This document shows, in pieces, positions 33,560 to 41,940 of a DNA stretch of 64,000 bases; the stretch's first letter is position 1, and each line of letters opens with the position of its first letter. This DNA comes from Streptomyces sp. GSL17-111 (GTDB lineage: Bacteria > Actinomycetota > Actinomycetes > Streptomycetales > Streptomycetaceae): contig NZ_JBAJNS010000001.1 of the NCBI RefSeq assembly GCF_037911585.1, positions 996,001 through 1,060,000 of the forward strand. Direction: 5' to 3'. A program made the position numbers and the translations under genes. The notes beneath the pieces are model-generated. The model was given only the letters and a program-made list of their open reading frames with translations, searched no databases and was not told the origin of the DNA.

Positions 33560-35515
33560 TCACTGCGGCGGGTGGACGGCGAGCGGGTTGGGGACGCTGA
33601 CGTAGACGGACTGGGTGTCCACCGGGCCGACGAGCTCGTCGAGCCCGTGCAGCCGGGTCAGCAGGTTGGCCTTGCAGCGCAGCGACGGCGCGTCGAGGAG
33701 GAGACCGGCCAGCGGGGACGGCGGCACGTCGCCGCCCTGGGTGGCGTGCGCGTCGAGGAAGCGCCGGAAGGCGGCCAGCAGCAGGGCCTCGTCCACGCCG
33801 GCCTGCGAGCCGAAGGCGCCGATGAGGCCGAGCACGTGGTTGATGCCCAGGTAGTAGGCGAAGCGCTCGTCGGTGACCGCGTCGGGCACGAAGGAGTCGC
33901 TCTTCTCCCCCACGCCCGGCACCAGCGCCTGCAGCGCCGCCCGGTGCGAGGCGCGGAAGTAGTAGCCCTGGTTGTCCCGGTAGCGGCCGCCGACGGGCCA
34001 GCCCTCGGGATCGAGCAGCACGACGGTGTTCTGCTGGTGGGCCTCCAGCGCGATACCCGCGTGCGCGTCGAGCCACAGGACGGGGGCCACGACCGCGTCC
34101 AGGTAGCGCAGGAACCACTCGGCCGCCACGGCCCGCGTCCGCCGGCCGGTGGCCGAGGCCAGGCGCCGCACGACGTCGGCCAGCCGTGAGCGCGTCGGGT
34201 GCCCGGCGACGTCCGGCCACGGGCGGGGCGAGGTGAGCGAGGCGAGGCAGACGGCGTCGTCGTCGGGCCGGAAGGGGTTGTGCCGGAAGACGGTGTCCAG
34301 CCCCGGCACGGGCGTGCCGTCGGCGTCGTCGACACCGAGCCAGGCGGGGTCGCGCACGATGTCGAACCCGGGGTGGGCGGCCCGCCAGCGCTCACCGAGC
34401 CCGCTGCGCAGCAGCCGGTGCACCTCCACACCGCGATGCAGCTCCTTGCGGAGGTTCTCCCGCCGGGAGTTGGTGACGCGGACGGCCAGGGAGAGCTTGA
34501 GCATCGTCGCCGTCCCCGGACGAGCGACGGTGCGGATGGACGACGTGGGGTGCCACCGCCCGCCGTGCGGCCCGAGGTCGTGGAGGAGGCCCGCGTCGAA
34601 CAGCGCGGCCACGGCCGGGCGGCCGCGGACGGTGCGGGCCTGCCAGGGGTGCAGCGGCAGGGCGACGGTTCCGGCCGGCAGCGGCAGGTCCGGTGCGAGC
34701 CGGGAGGCGAGCTCGGCCGCCGTGCGTGCCCGGCCGCTCTCCGTCCAGGCCGAGTCGGAGGCCAGGGCGGTGTGGTGGACGGCGAACCAGTGGAGGGGGA
34801 AGCTGCCGTGGAGCTCGGGGGAGTACCACTCGGTCTCCTCCTCGCCGAAGCCCTCCCGGCTCTTGGGCGCCGGGTGCGACGGGTGGCCGAGCACGAGGGC
34901 CTGCTCCGCCGCGAGGAACGGGTCGGCCCCGGCGGGCGGCCCGGGCCGGGCGCGGCGGGCCGCCAGGAACCGTGCCGTCTGGCGCACGGAGTCGGCGACG
35001 CGGGCGGACAGGTCGCTGCCCTCCCCCGGCGTGCCCGCCTGGTGCGCGGCCTCGCGGGCGAGGAGGCCGGCGAGGGTGACGGCGTCGAGAGGGGCGGCGT
35101 CCGCCGGAGCGGACTCGAGGCGCACGGGGCCGAAGCGGTGCCACCCCGTCGGGGACCAGTACCGCACGGGCACCCGGAGGGCGGTGCCGCTGCCCGGCAG
35201 GGGGACGCACAGCGGGCGGCCGGCGGGCGGTGCCGCCTGGCCCGTCTCCCGTACCCAGCAGCGGAGGAGGTTCTCCGCACCGGCCGCGTCGGCGGCGCGG
35301 TGGACGTCGGCGGCGTCGAGGGGATCGTCGGCGGGGTCGGCGGGAATGGGGACGGGGTCGGCGTCCGCCGTGGCCGAGGCGTCGGGCGGGCCCGGGCGGG
35401 CCGCGCGGCGCGCCTGACGGGGGACGGTCGGGTCGTCGAGCAGGCGGGCGAGGCGCTGCGGGACGGGGGCGCCGCCCCCGTCGGGGGATTCCTCGGAACC
35501 GGCCGTTGCGTTCAC
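33560..35515 (-). CDS. IucA/IucC-family NIS siderophore synthetase (first)
   Basis: A 651-residue synthetase, first gene of the operon. Recognisable stretches are GHPSHPAPKSREGF, LPLHPWQART, HPTSSIRTVARPGTATMLKLS (ATP site), ALEAHQQNTVVLLDPEGWP and RDNQGYYF; the C-terminal CKANLLTRLHGLDE is FhuF-like. The N-terminal 90 residues are an Ala/Pro-rich extension. GTG 35515 follows GGGAGG. Its stop overlaps a possible GTG of the acyltransferase. With only 20-35% visible resemblance to the other synthetase of the operon, the two probably act on different coupling steps of one siderophore. Confidence 0.88.
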   Translation of the reverse strand: MNATAGSEESPDGGGAPVPQRLARLLDDPTVPRQARRAARPGPPDASATADADPVPIPADPADDPLDAADVHRAADAAGAENLLRCWVRETGQAAPPAGRPLCVPLPGSGTALRVPVRYWSPTGWHRFGPVRLESAPADAAPLDAVTLAGLLAREAAHQAGTPGEGSDLSARVADSVRQTARFLAARRARPGPPAGADPFLAAEQALVLGHPSHPAPKSREGFGEEETEWYSPELHGSFPLHWFAVHHTALASDSAWTESGRARTAAELASRLAPDLPLPAGTVALPLHPWQARTVRGRPAVAALFDAGLLHDLGPHGGRWHPTSSIRTVARPGTATMLKLSLAVRVTNSRRENLRKELHRGVEVHRLLRSGLGERWRAAHPGFDIVRDPAWLGVDDADGTPVPGLDTVFRHNPFRPDDDAVCLASLTSPRPWPDVAGHPTRSRLADVVRRLASATGRRTRAVAAEWFLRYLDAVVAPVLWLDAHAGIALEAHQQNTVVLLDPEGWPVGGRYRDNQGYYFRASHRAALQALVPGVGEKSDSFVPDAVTDERFAYYLGINHVLGLIGAFGSQAGVDEALLLAAFRRFLDAHATQGGDVPPSPLAGLLLDAPSLRCKANLLTRLHGLDELVGPVDTQSVYVSVPNPLAVHPPQ

Positions 35516-35740
35516 AAAACCTCCCTGAGCGTGCGGGAACCGCTGCGCAGCCCGTACGGCGTAACGACGCGACCGCCGTCCGATCACGGCCGACGGCAAG
35601 ATCCCTTAGCCGGTCGGGGGGAACCGCCGACCCGGCAGCGGCCGTCGTAGGCGGCACCTGCATAGTTGGGGGGCACTCCCTTCGGCGGGGTGCATGACAA
35701 GCCACACGCAAGGTGAACCAGTTCAGGGGGAGTTCGTTCC

Positions 35741-36946
35741 ATGTCGTCCACGCGCACGACCGCGCGGCGCCGTACGGCGCTGGCAGCGGTCGCCGCCGTC
35801 ACCGTTCTGACGGTGACCGCCACCGCATGCGGTCCCGACGAGGCACCGGACAGCGACGCGAAGCCGGCCGCTTCCGAGGCCGCCGATTCCGGCAGCCGGG
35901 ATCTGGGGCTGCCCAAGGACCTGCCCTTCTCCCTGGACGACCTCAAGCGGTGGAAGGAGGGCGAGTGGGACAACTGGGAGCCGGACGGCTGGCTCGGTGA
36001 CGCCAAGGACTTCATCAACCCGATCATCGAGGACCTCTGGGACCGCGAGCGGATGAAGGACGCGGAGGAACCGGAGCGCGAGGTCGACGAGGACGAGATC
36101 GACGGCACCCCGGACGGCGACGGGGAGGGCGCCACCGAGGACGAGGGCGCCACCGACCCCGAACCCCCGGTCGTGGAGGCCGCCGACGTCCCGACGCCCT
36201 ACACCGACGGCGCCGCGCCCTACGGCAAGGTGTTCATGGACACCCCGCAGGGCCAGATGGTCTGCTCCGCGACGGTGGTCAAGGACCCGGCGAACCCCGG
36301 GAAGTCCGACCTCGTCGCCACCGCCGGGCACTGCGTGCACGGCGGTGAGGGCAAGGGCTGGTTCCGCAACGTCGTCTTCGTGCCGGGCTTCAACCACAAG
36401 GGCCTGCCCGCCGAGCAGTTGGAGACCGCCCCCGAGGAGGACGTCCTCCCGCACGGCATCTGGTGGGCCGCCGAGGCCGCCACGACCGAGTACTGGCGCA
36501 GCGCCGGCGCCGAGCGCGGTGGGGCGGGTGCCCAGCAGGACTTCGCCGTGCTGAAGGTCAGCCCCGAGGAGGGCGGCAGCGAGACCTCGCTGGAGGAGAC
36601 GGTCGGTTCGGCCGTGGCGATCAACTTCAGCCTTCCGCAGGTCAGCACGTTGCCCGAGCTCACCGTGCGCGGCTACCCCGCCGCACCGCCGTTCGACGGC
36701 AGCTCCATGTTCAGCTGCACGGGCGCGGCCGGCCGGCTCACGATCGACCCCGAGCAGCCCACCATGTACCGCGTCGGCTGCACCATGACCGGCGGATCCT
36801 CCGGCGGTGGCTGGGTGGCCCCGGGGCCCGACGGCGACGACCAGCTCTACTCGGTGACGTCCATCGGCCCGCTCACGGCGACGTGGCTGGCCGGTCCGCG
36901 GCTCGGCCCGGAGGCCAAGGCCGTCTTCGACTCGCTCAGCTCGTAG
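35741..36946 (+). CDS. Lipoprotein trypsin-like serine peptidase (copy 1)
   Basis: A 401-residue exported protein. Residues 1-30 are a lipoprotein signal ending TVTATAC, with Cys30 as the likely lipid anchor. An acidic linker (about 35-150) holds paired Trp motifs (KRWKEGEWDNWEPDGW). The chymotrypsin-like domain follows: His in VATAGHCVHGG, Asp in QQDFAVLKV and Ser in CTMTGGSSGGGW. It should cleave proteins at the cell surface; the substrate is unknown. Its start follows GGGGGAG. The gene is tandemly duplicated with the next one, and a DUF-like acidic linker is shared. Confidence 0.82.
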   Translation: MSSTRTTARRRTALAAVAAVTVLTVTATACGPDEAPDSDAKPAASEAADSGSRDLGLPKDLPFSLDDLKRWKEGEWDNWEPDGWLGDAKDFINPIIEDLWDRERMKDAEEPEREVDEDEIDGTPDGDGEGATEDEGATDPEPPVVEAADVPTPYTDGAAPYGKVFMDTPQGQMVCSATVVKDPANPGKSDLVATAGHCVHGGEGKGWFRNVVFVPGFNHKGLPAEQLETAPEEDVLPHGIWWAAEAATTEYWRSAGAERGGAGAQQDFAVLKVSPEEGGSETSLEETVGSAVAINFSLPQVSTLPELTVRGYPAAPPFDGSSMFSCTGAAGRLTIDPEQPTMYRVGCTMTGGSSGGGWVAPGPDGDDQLYSVTSIGPLTATWLAGPRLGPEAKAVFDSLSS

Positions 36947-37107
36947 CCTCCCGCCGGCGCCGCGACGCGGTGCCGGTGCCAGGTCGATCGGCGCGGGCGG
37001 GGTGCGCTCCCGTGCACCCCGCCCGCGCCTTCTGACATCGCGCTCCGCCCGACGTCACGTTCCGCTTGCCGATTTGCCGATTTCCCGAGTTCCGAGGAGA
37101 ACTCCGC

Positions 37108-38319
37108 ATGCCCGCTGCACGCACGGCCCGCCGCCCCGCCCTCGCCCTCACGGCCGCACTGGCCGCGCTGGCCCTGGCCGCCACGGCCTGCGGCCCCGAC
37201 GACGCGGACACCGACGCCAAGGCCGGCGTCTCCGCGTCGCCCGCCGCCGAAGGCGGCGAGAAGGACCCGGGGCTCGGCCTGCCCGACGAGCTGCCGGACG
37301 ATCTGCCCGACTCCCTGAGGGACCTGGAGGGCTGGAAGAAGGGCGGCTGGGAGGACTGGGACAAGGACGGCTGGCTCCGCGACGCCCAGGACTTCGTCAA
37401 CCCCTACATCGAGGGCCTGTGGGACACCGGCCGCATGCAGGAGGCGGAGGACCACCACAAGGAGGTCAGCGAGGAGGACCTGGCCTCCTCCTCCGCGCGG
37501 ACCGGCACGGACCCGGCACCGGCGGCGGTCGAGGCGTCCGAGGTGGACCGGCCCTACCACCGGCACGCCGCCCCCGTCGGCAAGGTGTTCATGGACACTC
37601 CGAGCGGTCCGATGGTCTGTTCCGGGACGGTCGTCAAGGACCCGAACAACCCGGGCAGGTCCAACCTCGTGGCCACCGCCGGCCACTGCGTGCACGGCGG
37701 CGGCGACGCGGGCTGGTTCCGCAACATCATGTTCGTGCCGTCCTACAACGACCGGGGACGCGCGCCGGAGCAGGTGACCGGCGCGCCGTCGCACGAGGTC
37801 GCGCCCTACAAGATGTGGTGGGCGGACTGGGCCCAGACGACGTCCTACTGGATCGAGCGCGGCGACGCGCTGCGCGGCGACGCCGGGGCCTCGCAGGACT
37901 TCGCCGTGCTACACGTCGAGCCCGAGGACGGTTCGGGGAAGTCGCTGGAGGAGACCGTCGGAAGCGCCCTGCCGATCAACTTCGACGCCCCGGGACCCGA
38001 CGAGCTGGCCGGGCTCAGCTCCTACGGCTACCCGGCGGCGCCGCCCTACGACGGGGCGCTGATGTACACCTGCACCGACCGTCCCGGACGGCTCACGGTC
38101 GACCCCGAGCAGCCGGCGATGTACCGGATCGGGTGCACGATGACCGGCGGCACCTCCGGCGGCGGCATGTACATCGCGGGCCCGGACGGCAAGGCGGAGC
38201 TGGTCTCCGTCAACTCGATCGGCCCGCGTCCGGCGACCTGGCTCGCCGGGCCCTACCTCGGTGCCTCGGCCGAGGGCGTCTTCTCCGCGATCAGCGAGAA
38301 GTTCGCCGGTCAGGGCTGA
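37108..38319 (+). CDS. Lipoprotein trypsin-like serine peptidase (copy 2)
   Basis: A 403-residue paralogue of the upstream gene, alike along its whole length: lipobox LALAATAC, linker GWKKGGWEDWDKDGW, His in VATAGHCVHGG, Asp in SQDFAVLHV, Ser in CTMTGGTSGGG. Start ATG 37108 follows GAGGAGAA; the in-frame ATG at 37066 lacks a ribosome site. The 161-bp gap from copy 1 and a shared direction suggest a duplication now possibly controlled separately. It ends at a heptamer repeat followed by a strong hairpin. Confidence 0.82.
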   Translation: MPAARTARRPALALTAALAALALAATACGPDDADTDAKAGVSASPAAEGGEKDPGLGLPDELPDDLPDSLRDLEGWKKGGWEDWDKDGWLRDAQDFVNPYIEGLWDTGRMQEAEDHHKEVSEEDLASSSARTGTDPAPAAVEASEVDRPYHRHAAPVGKVFMDTPSGPMVCSGTVVKDPNNPGRSNLVATAGHCVHGGGDAGWFRNIMFVPSYNDRGRAPEQVTGAPSHEVAPYKMWWADWAQTTSYWIERGDALRGDAGASQDFAVLHVEPEDGSGKSLEETVGSALPINFDAPGPDELAGLSSYGYPAAPPYDGALMYTCTDRPGRLTVDPEQPAMYRIGCTMTGGTSGGGMYIAGPDGKAELVSVNSIGPRPATWLAGPYLGASAEGVFSAISEKFAGQG

Positions 38320-38326
38320 GCCGAGG

Positions 38327-38354
38327 CACCGAGCACCGAGCACCGAGCACCGAG
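38327..38354 (+). repeat. Heptanucleotide tandem repeat
   Basis: Four exact copies of CACCGAG (38327-38333, 38334-38340, 38341-38347, 38348-38354) lie between the copy 2 protease stop and its terminator. A partial fifth copy, CAC, follows. Confidence 0.9.
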
Positions 38355-38357
38355 CAC

Positions 38358-38393
38358 GACGGTCCCGGCACTCCACGGAGTGCCGGGACCGTC
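38358..38393. terminator. Terminator between the protease pair and panD
   Basis: GACGGTCCCGGCACTCC (38358-38374) pairs perfectly with 38377-38393. The genes on both sides converge on it, so it can serve both strands. Confidence 0.85.
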
Positions 38394-38429
38394 GGCGTAC
38401 GCGGCCCGCGCGGCGCGCGGGCGGAGACG

Positions 38430-38846
38430 TCAGACGTGGGCGAAGGGGCTGCGCACCGTGTCCCCGCCGGGCACCGGAGCCGAGGGGTCCTCCCCCAGCT
38501 CCACGATCCGGTTGTCCACGTCCACGTGGACGACGCGGGGCGTGTAGGTGCGGGCCTCGGCGTCGTCCAGCTGCGCGTAGCTGATGAGGATGACGAGGTC
38601 ACCGGGGTGTACGAGGTGTGCGGCCGCACCGTTGATCCCGATCACGCCGGAGCCCCGCTCGCCCGCGATGGTGTACGTCTCCAGCCGGGCGCCGTTGGTG
38701 ACGTCGACGATGTGGACCAGCTCGCCGGGCAGCAGGTCGGCGGCGTCCAGCAGGTCCGCGTCCACGGTGACGGACCCGACGTAGTGCAGGTCGGCCTCGG
38801 TGACCGTGGCACGGTGGATCTTCGACTTGAACATCGTACGCATCAT
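38430..38846 (-). CDS. panD: Aspartate 1-decarboxylase proenzyme
   Basis: A 138-residue pyruvoyl enzyme making beta-alanine for pantothenate and coenzyme A. The self-cleavage site is Gly24-Ser25 in [23 protein letters not shown] and [17 protein letters not shown] are highly conserved. Start ATG 38846 aligns Gly24/Ser25 exactly and follows AGGAG; an ATG three bases later also fits. No panC or panB is adjacent. It follows the small membrane protein by 120 bp. Confidence 0.95.
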   Translation of the reverse strand: MMRTMFKSKIHRATVTEADLHYVGSVTVDADLLDAADLLPGELVHIVDVTNGARLETYTIAGERGSGVIGINGAAAHLVHPGDLVILISYAQLDDAEARTYTPRVVHVDVDNRIVELGEDPSAPVPGGDTVRSPFAHV

Positions 38847-38966
38847 CGAGGTACTCCTGGATTCGTGCTCCCTGCCTGCGTCGGCGCAGGTCAAGTGCGG
38901 TTTCACTGCCCTACAGCGCGCCACCGTGCGGGCGCTTCCCCCCGTTACCACGGCGACCCTCCCAGC

Positions 38967-39419
38967 CTACGCAACCCCTCTCGAAAGCTCGCCGTGATCA
39001 CCGTCACGCCGACGACGCCGAGGACGCGGGCACGGTGCCGCCGGATCGGCCAGGAAGCACAGGACGAGCAGGACCAGGGCGGCCCCTCTCAGCACGACGG
39101 ACTCACCGGAGGTCCGCACCAGCGCGCTCGCGACGAGAGCCAGCTCCAGCACGGCGGCCACGGCGATCGCCGTACGGGCGGACGTGCCGCGGACGCAGGA
39201 GCGGAGCAGCGTGCCGCAGGCCCACAGGCCGACCGCGACGACGACACCTCCGACGACCATGGAGATCCGCACCCGATACGCCACGGACTCCGGCGGTTCG
39301 TCCAGCGGCGCGAACGCCGCGATGGAGTTGAGGACGAAGGCGAAGACCGCGACGACCGTGCTCTGGGCGAGCAGCACGAGCGCGGTCGCGGCCCGCAGCA
39401 GGCGGATTCCTGTGGACAC
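38967..39419 (-). CDS. Small four-helix membrane protein of unknown function
   Basis: A 150-residue protein with four hydrophobic segments (around residues 10-35, 50-70, 85-103 and 113-128) and an Arg-rich C-terminus (RPRRRRRDGD). No family recognised; it looks like a typical streptomycete integral membrane protein. GTG 39419 has GGGAGG 6 bases upstream, which outweighs the long in-frame extension to 39599. It is divergent from pstS. Confidence 0.6.
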   Translation of the reverse strand: MSTGIRLLRAATALVLLAQSTVVAVFAFVLNSIAAFAPLDEPPESVAYRVRISMVVGGVVVAVGLWACGTLLRSCVRGTSARTAIAVAAVLELALVASALVRTSGESVVLRGAALVLLVLCFLADPAAPCPRPRRRRRDGDHGELSRGVA

Positions 39420-39778
39420 TGCGTTCCTCCCCTGGGCGCGGGTGCGACGACGGTTGCCGCACCGCATCACATCACCGGTGTGCGTGACCGTGCGGCCCTC
39501 GGCACGGGCCGCCTCCGAACTCCTGTCGCGCGGCCGGTGGTTCGGATGAGAAGGGGCCGGGGCGGCGACACACCGCGCAGTGGGCGGAGGGGGTTGCACG
39601 GCTATGCGCAGTGGTTATCGCGATGTGACGCAACCGTGATGACACCTTCGCGATGTCCCGCCGTTCATCGACCGTTCAGGATCGGTGCCGTGTCGGGTCA
39701 CTTCGCGCTCCTAGCGTCCAGCGCATCAAGTAATCCTCAGGTCGGCTGGCCCGACCGAATGTTTCGGAAGAGGCAATC
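39420..39778. other. Control region upstream of pstS
   Basis: A 359-bp non-coding region. It holds the PHO box at 39663-39684 and, further upstream, two copies of CGCGATGT in the stretch 39610-39660. Beyond these I see no gene. Confidence 0.5.
39663..39684 (+). promoter_or_regulatory. PHO box (PhoP operator) of pstS
   Basis: Two adjacent 11-bp direct repeat units, GTTCATCGACC and GTTCAGGATCG, match the Streptomyces PhoP-binding unit GTTCA(C/T)... They lie about 95 bp upstream of pstS, as in S. coelicolor, so the operon should be induced by phosphate starvation through PhoR-PhoP. Confidence 0.82.
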
Positions 39779-40882
39779 GTGAAGCGCAGCACCCGTAGCC
39801 GCATCCTCGCTCTGTCGACCGCAGCCGTCCTGTCTCTGAGCCTCGCGGCCTGCGGCTCCTCGAACGAGTCCGACGACGACAACGGCGGCGGTGGCGGCAG
39901 CGAGTCGTCGCTCTCCGGCACCCTGTCCGGCGCGGGCGCCAGCTCGCAGGACGCCGCCCAGCAGGCGTGGATGGCCGGGTTCCAGGAGGCGAATCCGGAC
40001 GTGACGGTCAACTACGACCCGATCGGTTCCGGTGGCGGCCGGGAGCAGTTCCTCGCCGGTGGCTCCGACTTCGGTGGCACGGACGCCTACCTCGACGACG
40101 AGGAGGTGGCGAAGGCCACGGAGCGGTGCGGCGAGCTCATCGAGATCCCGGCCTACGTCTCCCCGATCGCGGTCGTCTTCAACGTCGAGGGTGTGGAGGA
40201 GCTCAACCTCAAGCCCGGCACCATCGCCCAGATCTTCGACCAGAAGATCACCAAGTGGGACGACCCGGCCATCGCCGAGGACAACCCGGACGTGGAGCTG
40301 CCCGACACGGCCATCTCCCCGGTGAACCGCTCCGACGAGTCCGGGACCACGGAGAACTTCGTGGAGTACCTGTCCGCCACCGCCGGGGACGACTGGCCGC
40401 ACGAGGTCAGCGGTGACTGGCCGGTCGCGGGCGGCGAGGCCGCCCAGGGCACCTCCGGCGTCGTCCAGGCGGTGACGAACGGCACCGGCACGATCGGCTA
40501 CGCGGACGCCAGCCAGGCCGGTGACCTGGGCACCGTCAACGTCGGCGTGGGCGGGGAGTTCGTCGGCTACTCGCCGGAGGCGGCGGCCAAGGTGGTCGAG
40601 GTCTCCGACCGCGTCGAGGGCCGCGGCGAGTACGACTTCGCTTACGACCTGGCCCGGGACACCACCGAGGCGGGCACCTACCCGATCGTCCTGGTCTCCT
40701 ACGCCATGGCCTGCTCCACCTACGAGGACGAGCAGACCGCCGAGCTGGTGCAGGCGTACCTGGCCTACATGGTCAGCGAGGAGGGCCAGGCGGCCGCCGC
40801 CGAGGCGGCGGGCTCCGCGCCGCTGTCGGACACGCTGCGCGAGCAGGCCGAGAAGGCCATCGAGGCCATCTCGGCGGGCTGA
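39779..40882 (+). CDS. pstS: Phosphate-binding lipoprotein PstS
   Basis: A 367-residue periplasmic-type phosphate receptor anchored outside the membrane. The signal ends in the lipobox LSLAACGSS (Cys25), followed by a Gly/Ser/Asp linker. Phosphate-binding stretches are GAGASSQDAAQQAW, GSGGGREQFLAGGSDFGGTDA, VNRSDESGTTENF and GTSGVVQAV. It hands phosphate to PstCA. Start GTG 39779. First gene of the pst operon; a strong hairpin after it should favour pstS over pstCAB. Confidence 0.95.
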   Translation: MKRSTRSRILALSTAAVLSLSLAACGSSNESDDDNGGGGGSESSLSGTLSGAGASSQDAAQQAWMAGFQEANPDVTVNYDPIGSGGGREQFLAGGSDFGGTDAYLDDEEVAKATERCGELIEIPAYVSPIAVVFNVEGVEELNLKPGTIAQIFDQKITKWDDPAIAEDNPDVELPDTAISPVNRSDESGTTENFVEYLSATAGDDWPHEVSGDWPVAGGEAAQGTSGVVQAVTNGTGTIGYADASQAGDLGTVNVGVGGEFVGYSPEAAAKVVEVSDRVEGRGEYDFAYDLARDTTEAGTYPIVLVSYAMACSTYEDEQTAELVQAYLAYMVSEEGQAAAAEAAGSAPLSDTLREQAEKAIEAISAG

Positions 40883-40895
40883 CCCGGCCGACCCC

Positions 40896-40933
40896 GCCCG
40901 GGCGGTCCGCGGCACGACGCGGACCGCCCGGGC
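40896..40933 (+). terminator. Intercistronic hairpin between pstS and pstC
   Basis: A perfect 16-bp stem, GCCCGGGCGGTCCGCG (40896-40911) with 40918-40933, loop GCACGA. Without a promoter for pstC in sight, it probably works as a partial terminator or mRNA stabiliser, giving more binding protein than permease. Confidence 0.8.
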
Positions 40934-40989
40934 ACCGGCGAGTCAACCGCCGGTTCACCCGCACGTGCGAAGAAGGTTCGAGGAAGGAC

Positions 40990-41940
40990 GTGTCCGTGCC
41001 CATCACCACCGAGACCACCGGTCGGCGGGGAACGCCGCTGCGGCTGGGGGACCGGGTCTTCTCCGGTGCGTCGACCGGGGCCGGCGTGCTGATCCTGGTC
41101 GTGCTGGCGGGGGTGGCCGCGTTCCTGCTCGTCGAGGCCTGGCCCGCCGTCACCGCGCCGGCCGAGGACATCCCCGGCGGCGAGGGCGTCGCGCTGTACG
41201 TGTGGCCGCTGCTGTTCGGCACGCTGCTGTCGGCCCTGCTCGCCCTGGCGATCGCCGCACCGCTGTCGGTGGCGATCGCGCTGTTCATCACCCAGTACGC
41301 GCACCGCCGCGTGGCCACCACGCTGGGCTACGTCATCGACCTGCTGGCCGCCGTGCCGAGCATCATCTTCGGTCTGTGGGGCGTCTCCCAGCTGGCACCG
41401 CTGACCGTGGACCCCACCGGCTGGCTCGCGGAGAACCTCGGCTTCATCCCGCTGTTCGAAGGGCCGGCGTCCTCCACCGGACGCACGATGCTCACCGTCG
41501 CGCTGGTGCTGGCCATCATGATCCTCCCGATCAACACGGCTGTGGTCCGTGAGGCGTTCCGGCAGACGCCGCGGCTGCACGAGGAGGCGTCCTGGGCACT
41601 GGGCGCGACGCGCTCGGAGATGATCCGCATGTCCGTGCTGCCGTTCGGACGTTCGGCGATCATCGGCGGCTCCATGCTCGGACTGGGCCGGGCGCTCGGC
41701 GAGACGATGGCCGTGGCCATGGTCCTGTCCACCTCGGGCGGAGTGACCTTCAACCTGATCAGCAACGGCAATCCGTCGACGATCGCCGCCAACATCGCGC
41801 TGCAGTTCCCCGAGTCGACGGGCATCAAGGTCAACGCCCTCATCGCGTCCGGGCTCGTGCTCTTCGCCGTGACCCTCGCGGTCAACATGACAGCGCGCGC
41901 GGTGATCAACCGGCGGCGCGAATTCTCGGGAGCCAACTGA
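40990..41940 (+). CDS. pstC: Phosphate ABC transporter permease PstC
   Basis: A 316-residue permease with six membrane helices. It carries the cytoplasmic coupling (EAA) loop EEASWALGATRSEMIRMSVLPF, and the PstC motifs PSIIFGLWGVSQLAPL and GRALGETMAVAMVLS. It pairs with PstA to form the channel. Start GTG 40990 follows GAGGAAGGA. It overlaps pstA by one base (TGATG). Confidence 0.95.
   Translation: MSVPITTETTGRRGTPLRLGDRVFSGASTGAGVLILVVLAGVAAFLLVEAWPAVTAPAEDIPGGEGVALYVWPLLFGTLLSALLALAIAAPLSVAIALFITQYAHRRVATTLGYVIDLLAAVPSIIFGLWGVSQLAPLTVDPTGWLAENLGFIPLFEGPASSTGRTMLTVALVLAIMILPINTAVVREAFRQTPRLHEEASWALGATRSEMIRMSVLPFGRSAIIGGSMLGLGRALGETMAVAMVLSTSGGVTFNLISNGNPSTIAANIALQFPESTGIKVNALIASGLVLFAVTLAVNMTARAVINRRREFSGAN

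Noticed and set aside
35516-35740. Iron box for the siderophore operon
   Set aside because: No stretch resembling TTAGGTTAGGCTCACCTAA was found; the nearest TTAG (35607-35610) has no matching partner arm.
38358-38393. Possible small RNA hairpin
   Set aside because: Its position between convergent genes and simple perfect stem are better explained as a terminator.
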